A stretch of 64,000 nt of DNA, from positions 1 through 64,000 of the forward strand of contig CAJYVD010000038.1 in assembly GCA_913778495.1 (NCBI GenBank). The letters run 5' to 3'. The stretch comes from an uncultured Pantoea sp. GTDB lineage: Bacteria > Pseudomonadota > Gammaproteobacteria > Enterobacterales > Enterobacteriaceae. A program made the position numbers and the translations under genes. Below the pieces are notes generated by a model. It ran no database searches, was not told where the DNA came from, and worked only from the letters and a program-made list of their open reading frames with translations. Each line of letters starts with the position of its first letter. The stretch's first letter is position 1. Shown one piece after another: positions 9,734 through 17,300 of this stretch.

Positions 9734-10492
9734 GTGAAGCAGACGCAACGTCATGACGCCATTATCGATCTGGTCCGGCGTCAGGGATATGTCAGCACGG
9801 AAGAGCTGGTGGATCACTTTGAAGTGAGCCCGCAAACGATTCGGCGCGATCTCAACGATCTGGCCGATCAGAACAAGATTCAGCGGCATCACGGCGGCGC
9901 GGCGCTGCCTTCCAGCTCAGAAAACACCGCGTGGCAGGATCGTAAAATGATGTGGTCGGCAGAAAAAGCGCGCATTGCCGAGCGCGTTGCCAGCCAGATC
10001 CCCGATGGCGCAACGCTGTTTATTGATATCGGCACCACGCCCGAAGCGGTGGCGCACGCGCTGATGAACCACAATAATCTGCGCGTGGTGACCAATAATC
10101 TGAACGTGGCGATTTTGCTCATGAGTAAGCCTGATTTCCGCGTGATTATTGCCGGCGGTGAAGTGCGTACACGCGATGGAGGTATTATGGGTGAAGCCAC
10201 GCTCGATTTTATCTCCCAGTTCCGCCTGGATTACGGCATTTTGGGCATCAGTGGTATCGATATGGACGGTTCGCTGCTGGAGTTTGATTATCATGAAGTG
10301 CGCACCAAGCGTGCCATCATCGATAATTCCCGCTGCGTGATGCTGGTGGTGGATCACTCTAAATTTGGCCGAAATGCCATGGTGAACCTGGGCAGTATGA
10401 GCCTGATCGATTATCTCTACACGGATAAAACGCCGCCGGCCAGCGTGCTCAAAGTTATTGAGCAACATGAGGTGCATCTGGAGCTGTGTTAA
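9734..10492 (+). CDS. glpR: Glycerol-3-phosphate regulon repressor
   Basis: DeoR-family repressor of glycerol-3-phosphate genes, inactivated by glycerol-3-phosphate. The N-terminal helix-turn-helix is RQGYVSTEELVDHFEVSPQTIRRDLNDL, followed by the DeoR effector domain with the phosphosugar-binding IGTTPEAVAHAL stretch. It has 252 residues, identical to the E. coli length. It starts with GTG at 9734 behind GAGGAGAGA. Many E. coli K-12 laboratory strains carry a frameshifted glpR; this copy is intact. It is the last gene of glpEGR and probably acts on the operators 1.4 kb upstream at glpD. Confidence 0.97.
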   Translation: MKQTQRHDAIIDLVRRQGYVSTEELVDHFEVSPQTIRRDLNDLADQNKIQRHHGGAALPSSSENTAWQDRKMMWSAEKARIAERVASQIPDGATLFIDIGTTPEAVAHALMNHNNLRVVTNNLNVAILLMSKPDFRVIIAGGEVRTRDGGIMGEATLDFISQFRLDYGILGISGIDMDGSLLEFDYHEVRTKRAIIDNSRCVMLVVDHSKFGRNAMVNLGSMSLIDYLYTDKTPPASVLKVIEQHEVHLELC

Positions 10493-10510
10493 GTCCGACG
10501 CGCGTTGACG

Positions 10511-10558
10511 GTGCGGCCAGCGGGCCGCCCGTGCCGCGCCGCACGAGGGCGTTTTTTT
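10511..10558 (+). terminator. Possible terminator after glpR
   Basis: GTGCGGC (10511-10517) can pair with GCCGCAC (10538-10544) around a further GC-rich hairpin, and seven T's follow at 10552-10558. The seven-base gap between stem and T-run weakens the call. Confidence 0.45.
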
Positions 10559-10875
10559 CATTATCCCTTCATTTCTCAGTCGCTTTTTCCCGCATGCCCA
10601 GCTTTACTTACTTTTCTGTTGTGCGCTCGCCGGGATCGTCGGTGGATTGGCCGCGATCGCTGTGATGGCTCACGCTGCGGCGCCTCCGCATCAACGGCAG
10701 GCGCTCACTGTTGAAAGTTAACGCCTGTGGCGGTGTCGCCGGTTGAAACGCCCAAACTTTCAACACCGGTTGGCAAGCGATAAGGCGAAACGCGGACCAC
10801 ACCGAGCGCGAACCGCAAACACACCCACTATTTTGCCAGGTGCGCACTGATGCGCACCGTGCCATAGGAGGCGCA
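10559..10875. other. Intergenic region upstream of malQ
   Basis: No gene is seen. TGTTGAAAGTT (10709-10719) and AACTTTCAACA (10755-10765) form an exact 11-bp inverted repeat around 35 bp. A run resembling half a CRP site (TGTGATGGCTCAC near 10660) has the wrong spacing. No convincing MalT box (GGGGA[T/G]GAGG) was found by eye. In E. coli malP and malT lie on this side; neither is present. Confidence 0.4.
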
Positions 10876-12906
10876 ATGAAAAACGGCAACCTTGATCAGG
10901 CCGCGCGTGATGCGGGCATCGCGGTGGACTTTATCAATGCGAAGGGGGAAGCGGAGAGCATCAGCGACGAGACAAAACGTGCGCTACTGGCGGTCATGGA
11001 AACGCCCAAGGGCAAACTGCCGTTGCCGCCGGTGCACGTGTTTACTGTGCGCGATAAGCGACAGTTATCCGTTGAAGGCAGCGGCGAATTTCTTTGGATG
11101 CTGGAGACCGAGGGCGGCAAGACGTTTAACGGTAGCGTGCAGGGCGGTGAGACGCTGATCCTGCCGCCGCGGCTGACACAAGGCTATCACCAGCTCACGC
11201 TGCGCAAAGGGCGCAAGCAGTGGCAAACGCGCCTTATCATCGCGCCACGCCGCTGCTATCTGCCGACTTCGCTGGCCCAGGGCGAAAAGCGCTGGGGGGC
11301 GCTGGTGCAGCTCTATACGCTGCGATCCGAGCGCAACTGGGGCATCGGTGACTTCGGCGATCTGCAGCAGATGCTGGAAAAGGTCGCGCAGCACGGCGGT
11401 GATTTTGTCGGTCTGAACCCGCTGCATGCGCTCTATCCCGCACATGCCGCCTTTGCCAGCCCTTATAGCCCGTCGTCGCGCCGCTGGCTCAATGTGCTGT
11501 ATATCGACGTCAATCAGGTTGCCGCTTTCAGCGAAAGCCGTGCGGCGCAGCGCTGGTGGCAGCAGGTGAAAACGCAAAAAGCGCTGGAGAACGCGCGCGC
11601 CAGCGACTGGGTGGATTATCCGGCAGTGGCGGCGCTCAAACTCAACGCGCTACGTCTGGCGTGGGCGACTTATGCGCCAGACTCCGCCTTTGACGCGTTT
11701 GTGGCCGAAGGCGGCGATCATCTGCGCTATCAGGCGGCCTTTGACGCCATCCTGACTGAACGCACCCAGGACGCCTCTGGGGCTTGGGGCTGGCCGGCGT
11801 GGCCCGAAGGCTGGCACGATCCGCAGCAGTCTGAGGTGCAGGCGTGGTGCGCAGAGCATGAGGACGAGATCCGCTTCTGGAGCTGGCTACAGTTCCTGGC
11901 TCAGCAGCAGTTTGCCGCCTGCTGGCAGCGCAGCCAGCAGCTGGGCATGACGGTAGGGCTCTACCGCGATCTGGCGGTGGGTGTGGCGCAGCAAAGCGCA
12001 GAAACCTGGCAAGATCCGCAGCTGTATAAATTGGGGGCTTCAGTCGGTGCACCGCCGGACCGCCTTGGTCCGCTGGGACAAAACTGGGGGCTGCCGCCGC
12101 TCGATCCACACGTCATGCGCGCGCGCGGCTACCAACCCTTTATCGATCTGCTGCGCGCCAACATGCGTGACTGCGGCGCGCTGCGTATCGATCACGTGAT
12201 GGCGCTGCTGCGCTTATGGTGGATCCCCTATGGTGAAGGTGCCGATAAGGGCGCCTACGTTGCCTATCCGGTAAGGGATCTGCTGGCGATTCTGGCGCTG
12301 GAGAGCCATCGCCATCGCTGTATGGTGATCGGGGAGGATCTGGGCACGGTGCCCAAAGAGATTGTGCGTATGCTGCGCGACAGCGGGATTTTTTCGTGGA
12401 AAGTGCTCTTTTTTGAGCAAGATGCGCAGGGGCGCTATCGTCAGCCCGACGCCTGGCCACGGCAGTCCATTGCGAGCGCCAGCACCCATGATTTACCCAC
12501 GCTGGCGGGATTCTGGCAGGCGGACGATCTTGCGCTGGGCGAAAGAGTTGGCATGTACGGCGGTGACGCGTTACGCGACCTGCAGCAGCAGCGTGACGCG
12601 CAAAAGCAGGCGCTGCTGAAAGCCCTGCAGCAGGCCGGCACGTTAACCACGCTGCCGCGCAATACGGCAATGACCCCCGCGCTAAACGTCGCGATGCACC
12701 GTTACCTGGCGCAGACCGAGAGCGCGCTGCTGGGGCTGCAGCCTGAAGATTGGCTGGGCATGACCGCGCCGGTGAACGTGCCGGGTACGGTGGACGAATA
12801 CCCGAACTGGCGGCGGAAAATCAGCGTCACGCTGGAAACGATGTTTGCGGACAAGGCGGTGAAAAAAGTGCTGAAAGCGGTAAGCGAGGCGCGTAAAAAA
12901 GGCTAG
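10876..12906 (+). CDS. malQ: 4-alpha-glucanotransferase (amylomaltase)
   Basis: Cytoplasmic GH77 enzyme that transfers glucanyl units between maltodextrins and releases glucose. The frame begins MKNGNLDQAARDAGI and aligns along its length with E. coli MalQ. ALRIDHVMALLRLWWIPYG carries the nucleophile aspartate, GEDLGTVP the acid/base glutamate, and STHDLPTLAGFW the third catalytic aspartate. It has 676 residues, against 694 in E. coli. ATG 10876 is preceded by AGGAGGCGCA; a 12-codon upstream extension is less likely. It stands alone: malP, normally the partner in a malPQ operon, is not upstream, so regulation may differ from the classic maltose regulon. Confidence 0.95.
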   Translation: MKNGNLDQAARDAGIAVDFINAKGEAESISDETKRALLAVMETPKGKLPLPPVHVFTVRDKRQLSVEGSGEFLWMLETEGGKTFNGSVQGGETLILPPRLTQGYHQLTLRKGRKQWQTRLIIAPRRCYLPTSLAQGEKRWGALVQLYTLRSERNWGIGDFGDLQQMLEKVAQHGGDFVGLNPLHALYPAHAAFASPYSPSSRRWLNVLYIDVNQVAAFSESRAAQRWWQQVKTQKALENARASDWVDYPAVAALKLNALRLAWATYAPDSAFDAFVAEGGDHLRYQAAFDAILTERTQDASGAWGWPAWPEGWHDPQQSEVQAWCAEHEDEIRFWSWLQFLAQQQFAACWQRSQQLGMTVGLYRDLAVGVAQQSAETWQDPQLYKLGASVGAPPDRLGPLGQNWGLPPLDPHVMRARGYQPFIDLLRANMRDCGALRIDHVMALLRLWWIPYGEGADKGAYVAYPVRDLLAILALESHRHRCMVIGEDLGTVPKEIVRMLRDSGIFSWKVLFFEQDAQGRYRQPDAWPRQSIASASTHDLPTLAGFWQADDLALGERVGMYGGDALRDLQQQRDAQKQALLKALQQAGTLTTLPRNTAMTPALNVAMHRYLAQTESALLGLQPEDWLGMTAPVNVPGTVDEYPNWRRKISVTLETMFADKAVKKVLKAVSEARKKG

Positions 12907-12911
12907 AAGAT

Positions 12912-12935
12912 GCGGCAGCGCGGGCGCGCTGCCGC
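12912..12935. terminator. Hairpin between malQ and nfuA
   Basis: GCGGCAGCGC (12912-12921) and GCGCTGCCGC (12926-12935) form a perfect 10-bp stem with a four-base loop between two convergent genes. There is no T-run, so it may slow or process transcripts rather than act as a classical terminator. Confidence 0.5.
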
Positions 12936-12942
12936 TGAGATA

Positions 12943-13518
12943 TCAATAGTAAGAGTGCTCACCGCGCTGGTGCTCAGTGAGATCGCGTACCCCTTTCAAT
13001 TCAGGGAACGCTGCCAGCAGCTCTTTTTCAATGCCATCTTTCAGCGTCACGTCAATCATTGAACAACCGTTACAGCCGCCGCCGAATTGCAGCACGGCAA
13101 AACCGTCGTCGGTGATCTCCATCAGCGACACGCGACCACCGTGACCCGCCAGCTGTGGGTTAATCTGCGACTGCAGCAGGTACTCAACGCGCTCGACCAT
13201 CGGCGCGTCGTCCGCGACTTTACGCATTTTGGCGTTAGGGGCTTTCAGCGTCAGCTGAGAACCGAGGTTATCGGTGACGAAATCAATCTCGGCGTCTTCA
13301 AGGTAAGGCGCGCTCAACTCATCAACGTAAGCCGAAAGCTTTTCAAATTTCAGCTCGGTGTCAGTGGCTTCAACCGCATCGGGCGGGCAATACGACACGC
13401 CGCATTCGGCGGTGGGCGTACCTGGGTTGATCACAAATACGCGAATCTGGGTGCCATCTTCCTGTTTTGACAGCAGTTTGGCAAAGTGCTCTTGCGCAGC
13501 ATCAGTAATACGGATCAT
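12943..13518 (-). CDS. nfuA: Fe/S biogenesis protein NfuA
   Basis: Carrier that accepts Fe-S clusters from scaffold systems and delivers them to apo-enzymes such as lipoate synthase and aconitase, especially under oxidative stress or iron limitation. It has 191 residues, the same as E. coli. The N-terminal A-type-like domain ([16 protein letters not shown] to about residue 95) is degenerate in the usual way, and the C-terminal Nfu domain carries the cluster-binding CxxC in [16 protein letters not shown]. It lies upstream of the gntX-bioH locus as in E. coli, but gntT, found between nfuA and malQ there, is absent. Confidence 0.97.
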   Translation of the reverse strand: MIRITDAAQEHFAKLLSKQEDGTQIRVFVINPGTPTAECGVSYCPPDAVEATDTELKFEKLSAYVDELSAPYLEDAEIDFVTDNLGSQLTLKAPNAKMRKVADDAPMVERVEYLLQSQINPQLAGHGGRVSLMEITDDGFAVLQFGGGCNGCSMIDVTLKDGIEKELLAAFPELKGVRDLTEHQRGEHSYY

Positions 13519-13576
13519 GGCGATAGCTCAATAGTTGACTAAATTACTTGGTTATAATACGCCCAACGCCGCCGCT

Positions 13577-14254
13577 CTACAAGGTACGGCACAGGCAGCC
13601 TATATGGACGCTGGACGCGCCTTGCGCCAGCAAAATGCGGCAGATCTCCGCCACCGTACTGCCGGTGGTCACCACATCATCAATCAGCAGGATATGGCGC
13701 CCGCGTACCGGCATTTCAAGGCGAAACGCGCCGCGCAGATTGGATTTACGGGCGCGGGCGCTGAGCGAATGCTGGGCCGCGCCGTGGCGGATACGACGCA
13801 GCCCGTCGCGATAGTCGCAGCCCAGCCAATGCGCCACCGGCTGGGCCAGCAGAGCCGCCTGGTTGTAACCGCGCTGCCAGGCGCGCTGCCGATGTAGCGG
13901 CACGCTCAGCACGAAATCCAGCGACGGAAGATGACCTGCACGCCGCATTGTTAATAATTTTAACAAAAGCAGTCGCGCCAGCATCACCCTGAGTGCGGTA
14001 GCGCGCGTAAACTTCAGCTGCAGCACCCAGTCACTGAGCGGCGGACGATAGTCGCTCACGCACGTCAGGCTGTCCCAGCGCGGCGGCTGGCGTAGACAGC
14101 GACCGCAGGGCGCATTGCCGCTGGCGGGTAAGCCGCAGCGCGGACAGAGCGCGGGCAAGCGGGGAATGTGCCGCAGGCAGCGGCTGCATAGGCCGTGTAC
14201 AGCGATGCGCAGCGGCAATGCACATAGCCAACACAGCGTTGGGATTGCTAGCAT
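13577..14254 (-). CDS. gntX: ComF-family phosphoribosyltransferase-like protein (GntX)
   Basis: ComF-family protein of 225 residues linked to DNA utilisation in E. coli. The N-terminal part has cysteine pairs typical of a small zinc-binding module (CRHIPRLPALCPRCGLP, CGRCLRQPP, about residues 25-65). The C-terminal phosphoribosyltransferase fold ends in the PRPP-loop motif LLIDDVVTTGSTVAEI near residue 195. The biochemical activity is not known. It starts at ATG 14254, 36 bp from divergent bioH, so the two share a compact promoter region. The window also encodes hofMNOPQ, which act in the same DNA-as-nutrient process. Confidence 0.9.
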   Translation of the reverse strand: MLAIPTLCWLCALPLRIAVHGLCSRCLRHIPRLPALCPRCGLPASGNAPCGRCLRQPPRWDSLTCVSDYRPPLSDWVLQLKFTRATALRVMLARLLLLKLLTMRRAGHLPSLDFVLSVPLHRQRAWQRGYNQAALLAQPVAHWLGCDYRDGLRRIRHGAAQHSLSARARKSNLRGAFRLEMPVRGRHILLIDDVVTTGSTVAEICRILLAQGASSVHIGCLCRTL

Positions 14255-14289
14255 AGCGACCTCCTTTTCGCGATACAGGAGTGTATCTG

Positions 14290-15066
14290 ATGCCTTCGCT
14301 TTATTGTCACACTACGGGTACAGGCGATACCGATCTTGTGCTGCTGCACGGCTGGGGGCTGAATGCCGACGTGTGGCAAAGCATTATTCCGCGGCTCGCG
14401 CCGCATTTTCGCCTGCATCTGATCGATCTGCCAGGCTACGGCCGCAGCCGCGAGTTTGGGCCGCTGTCGCTGGCGGATATGGCGCAGCAGCTCATCTCGG
14501 TCATACCGGCGCGCTCAGCGCTGTTGGGGTGGTCGTTAGGCGGGCTGGTGGCCAGCCAGGTAGCGCTGGCGCAGCCCGATCGCGTATCGGCACTGATCAG
14601 CGTGGCTTCCTCACCCTGCTTCTGTGCGCAGGCGGATTGGCCTGGCATTAAACCGGAGACGCTGGCGAATTTTCAGCAGCAGTTAAGCAGCGATTTTCAG
14701 CGCACGGTGGAACGCTTCCTGGCGTTGCAAACTCTCGGTACGGATAGCGCGCGTCAGGATGCACGCCAGCTCAAAGAGGTGGTGCTGGCACAGCCGATGC
14801 CGGATATCGCGGTGCTGGAAGCCGGACTCACGATCCTGCGCGATGCGGACTTACGCAGCGCGTTAACGCAGCTCGACCTGCCGTTTCTGCGTCTGTATGG
14901 CGCGCTGGACGGTCTGGTGCCGCGCCGCATTGCCGCCCGGCTGGATGAGGCGTTGCCCGGCTCTCACTCCGTGACGATGGAGAAAGCGGCACACGCGCCG
15001 TTTATCTCGCATCCCGAGGCGTTTTGTCAGGAAATTATCGCCTTTCTTCATCGCCTTCCACGCTAA
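14290..15066 (+). CDS. bioH: Pimeloyl-ACP methyl ester carboxylesterase
   Basis: Alpha/beta hydrolase that removes the methyl ester from pimeloyl-ACP, ending the pimelate-synthesis phase of biotin biosynthesis. The nucleophile serine lies in [11 protein letters not shown] at residue 82 (same number as E. coli). The catalytic aspartate is in [12 protein letters not shown] near 206 and the histidine in [11 protein letters not shown] near 234. ATG 14290 is preceded by AGGAG with an eight-base spacing and gives 258 residues, against 256 in E. coli; the frame extends three codons further to a GTG. Divergent from gntX, as in E. coli. Confidence 0.96.
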   Translation: MPSLYCHTTGTGDTDLVLLHGWGLNADVWQSIIPRLAPHFRLHLIDLPGYGRSREFGPLSLADMAQQLISVIPARSALLGWSLGGLVASQVALAQPDRVSALISVASSPCFCAQADWPGIKPETLANFQQQLSSDFQRTVERFLALQTLGTDSARQDARQLKEVVLAQPMPDIAVLEAGLTILRDADLRSALTQLDLPFLRLYGALDGLVPRRIAARLDEALPGSHSVTMEKAAHAPFISHPEAFCQEIIAFLHRLPR

Positions 15067-15217
15067 ATCCGTTGCCGCAGTGGCAAATTCGCCACCAGCG
15101 GCAATACTTTTCTCGTGAGCTGCCTCGTTTGCGGCGTGAATCAATACTTCTTCCCGCCAGTGGTGCTTCGCGAACGCTCACATCCCAATAATGGAAAATA
15201 TGGATGAGGATTTGGCA

Positions 15218-15487
15218 ATGAAGATGATGAAATGGGCTGTAGCTTCTCTGGTGATGAGTGCGGTGTCGTTTTCGGCGTTTGCGGCGAAGGAAGTGACCAA
15301 AGAAGAAGTGAAAAAAATGAACCTGACTAAAATCGGCACGGTAAACACCACGGCGGAAACCACCTCGCCAATGGATGCCAAGCGCGTGCTGTCAAAAGCG
15401 GCCGATGAGAAAGGCGGCAAATACTTCATGGTGATCGCTGGCCGTGAACACGGCAAGTTCAGCGCCACGGCAGACGTGTACAAGTAA
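15218..15487 (+). CDS. Small secreted DUF1471 (YdgH/BhsA/McbA-like) protein
   Basis: An 89-residue protein with a clear Sec signal peptide (MKMMKWAVASLVMSAVSFSAFA, cleavage after AFA near residue 22) and a mature part fitting the DUF1471 family: NLTKIGTVNTTAETTSPMDAKRVLSKAADEKGGKYFMVIAGREHGKFSATADVYK. Members are periplasmic or outer-membrane stress proteins affecting biofilm, metal or peroxide tolerance; the exact role of this one is unknown. ATG 15218 is preceded by GAGGA at seven bases. In E. coli this position after bioH holds yhgA and feoABC. Its stop codon abuts the stop of the convergent phosphorylase gene with no spacer. Confidence 0.85.
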   Translation: MKMMKWAVASLVMSAVSFSAFAAKEVTKEEVKKMNLTKIGTVNTTAETTSPMDAKRVLSKAADEKGGKYFMVIAGREHGKFSATADVYK

Positions 15488-17176
15488 TTAGCCGCGTAAC
15501 CACATAAATTGCCATGCAGCGAGCGTGACCGGCTCGCTGCCATCGAGTTTACTCCCGCTGATCACATCCTGATAGCGCCGCGCCTGCGGCAGCGTCATCG
15601 TGACCTCCCGGCCGCTGAGATTAAACACGCACAGTAATCCTTCATCGCTGTCCGGCGCGTGGCGGCGGAACAGCAGCAGCGCATTTTCACTGTCCAGCAG
15701 CGTCATCGGATTGTCGGGATGAAACGCGGGCTGACGCGTGCGCAGCTGAATCAGCGCGCTGAGCCGCTCAAACACCTGCTGCCGCAGCGCATTGCCCCCG
15801 CTAATCCACTGTTCCACTTCACGCAGACTGTATTTTTCCCGGTTGATGGCGCGGTTATGTCCGGCGGCACGCACGCCCTCGTGGTCATTGCGCGATCCCA
15901 GAATGCTTTGAATATAAATGGCGGGCACGCCGGGAAACGCCAGCAGAATGGCGTGCGCGAGTAAAAAGCGTCGCAGCCGCGTTTCATCATCATCGTTTTG
16001 ATGATTCAGCGCATCCAGGTAAGTGACGTTAACTTCGTACGGGCTGGTGGTGCCATCTGGGTTGTTTTTATAGGAGACCAGCGCGCCCTCCAGCGCCAGT
16101 TCGCGTACCAGGGCCACTATCTCCGGTTCAGATAAAATGCCGCGCGCCGGATTCAGGCCAATCCCATCGTGTGAGGCGAGAAAATTAAAGAAGGTGGTCC
16201 CACCGTTGCCCAACGCCAGCGTGCTTGTCCACTGACGCAGCGCGCGCGCCGAGCCGGAATGAATGGCGTGCAGCACCAGCGGCGGCAGTGAAAACTGATA
16301 CACCATCTGGGCTTCGTCATGGCCGTTGCCAAAGTAGCTGATGTTGTCTTTATGCGGCACGTTGGTTTCGGTGATGATCACCGTGCCCGGCGCCACTTCA
16401 TCCGCGATGGCGCGGAACAACTTCACCAGCTGGTGAGTTTTCGGTAAGTGGATACAGGATGTGCCCGGCGTTTTCCACATATAGCCGACGGCATCCAGAC
16501 GCACATAATCCGCGCCTTTGTTCAGGTAGTCGAGCAGCACGCCAACCATGCGAATCAGCACTTCAGGGTTGGCGAAGTTGAGATCGATTTGATCGGCGCT
16601 AAACGTGGTCCAGATAAAGCGCGTCTCGCCGTTGGCCAAGGTGAAAGGCGTGAGCAGGGGAGAAGTGCGCGGGCGCGTCACGGCGCTAAGATCGGTGGCC
16701 GGCGGCATGCTGATGAAAAAGTCGTCCCAGCCGGGGTCCTGCGCCAAAAAGTGGCGAAACCAGGCGCTGTGTGCCGACATATGATTGCAGACAAAGTCGA
16801 ACATCAGCCGCGTTTCACTGTGCAGCGCCGCGATATGCTGCCAATCGCCGCAGATCGCATTGACTTTGTGGTAATCGATAACCGAAAAACCGTCGTCAGA
16901 GGAGTAGGGGAAAAATGGCAGCAGGTGCACCAGATTAAAGGTGGATTGCAGGTGCTGCTGGAAGAAGCGGGAAAAGCTCGACAGCGTCGGCTGCTCGGGT
17001 TCGCGGAACTGATCGGCATAGGTGATCAGCACCACGTCTTTTTCATCCCAGTGCGCCTTACGCGGCAGTTTTACCCGATCGCGCGCGGCGCGAATGTGGG
17101 AGAGCAGACGTTCCCGTTTCGCAAGCGGAAAGTCGCCTTCGTAAATCTCGTCGAGTAGTGCGTTGATTTTGTCCAT
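15488..17176 (-). CDS. GH13 subfamily 18 sugar phosphorylase (sucrose/glucosylglycerate phosphorylase-like)
   Basis: Cytoplasmic retaining phosphorylase that would split a glucoside with phosphate to give glucose-1-phosphate. The catalytic residues of the clan are visible: nucleophile aspartate in YVRLDAVGYMWK, acid/base glutamate in IITETNVPHKDN, and transition-state aspartate in FLASHDGIGLNPARG. The LVHLLPFFPYSSDDGFSVIDYHKV region and 562-residue length fit sucrose phosphorylase, sucrose-6-phosphate phosphorylase and glucosylglycerate phosphorylase (E. coli YcjM). I cannot tell which substrate is used. No sugar transporter or regulator adjoins it. It lies downstream of tex, in the interval that holds feoABC in E. 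coli. Confidence 0.85.
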   Translation of the reverse strand: MDKINALLDEIYEGDFPLAKRERLLSHIRAARDRVKLPRKAHWDEKDVVLITYADQFREPEQPTLSSFSRFFQQHLQSTFNLVHLLPFFPYSSDDGFSVIDYHKVNAICGDWQHIAALHSETRLMFDFVCNHMSAHSAWFRHFLAQDPGWDDFFISMPPATDLSAVTRPRTSPLLTPFTLANGETRFIWTTFSADQIDLNFANPEVLIRMVGVLLDYLNKGADYVRLDAVGYMWKTPGTSCIHLPKTHQLVKLFRAIADEVAPGTVIITETNVPHKDNISYFGNGHDEAQMVYQFSLPPLVLHAIHSGSARALRQWTSTLALGNGGTTFFNFLASHDGIGLNPARGILSEPEIVALVRELALEGALVSYKNNPDGTTSPYEVNVTYLDALNHQNDDDETRLRRFLLAHAILLAFPGVPAIYIQSILGSRNDHEGVRAAGHNRAINREKYSLREVEQWISGGNALRQQVFERLSALIQLRTRQPAFHPDNPMTLLDSENALLLFRRHAPDSDEGLLCVFNLSGREVTMTLPQARRYQDVISGSKLDGSEPVTLAAWQFMWLRG

Positions 17177-17257
17177 CAGATCGCCGGGCCATGCGGAAGG
17201 TCATTTTTTCACACTGTTTTTTCAGCGTAGACGGGCCGGGCAATTTATCAACCTGCT

Positions 17258-17291
17258 CCGCGCGGAGGCAGCCCACCTCCGCGCGGTTTTT
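17258..17291 (+). terminator. Strong hairpin with plus-strand T-run between tex and the phosphorylase gene
   Basis: CCGCGCGGAGG (17258-17268) pairs perfectly with CCTCCGCGCGG (17276-17286), followed by TTTTT on the plus strand. Both flanking genes run on the minus strand, where no T-run follows the stem, so as drawn it would stop antisense transcription entering tex from downstream. Confidence 0.6.
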
Positions 17292-17300
17292 CGCCCAGGT

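Noticed and set aside
10655-10672. CRP site upstream of malQ
   Set aside because: TGTGA and TCAC halves are only four bases apart instead of six.
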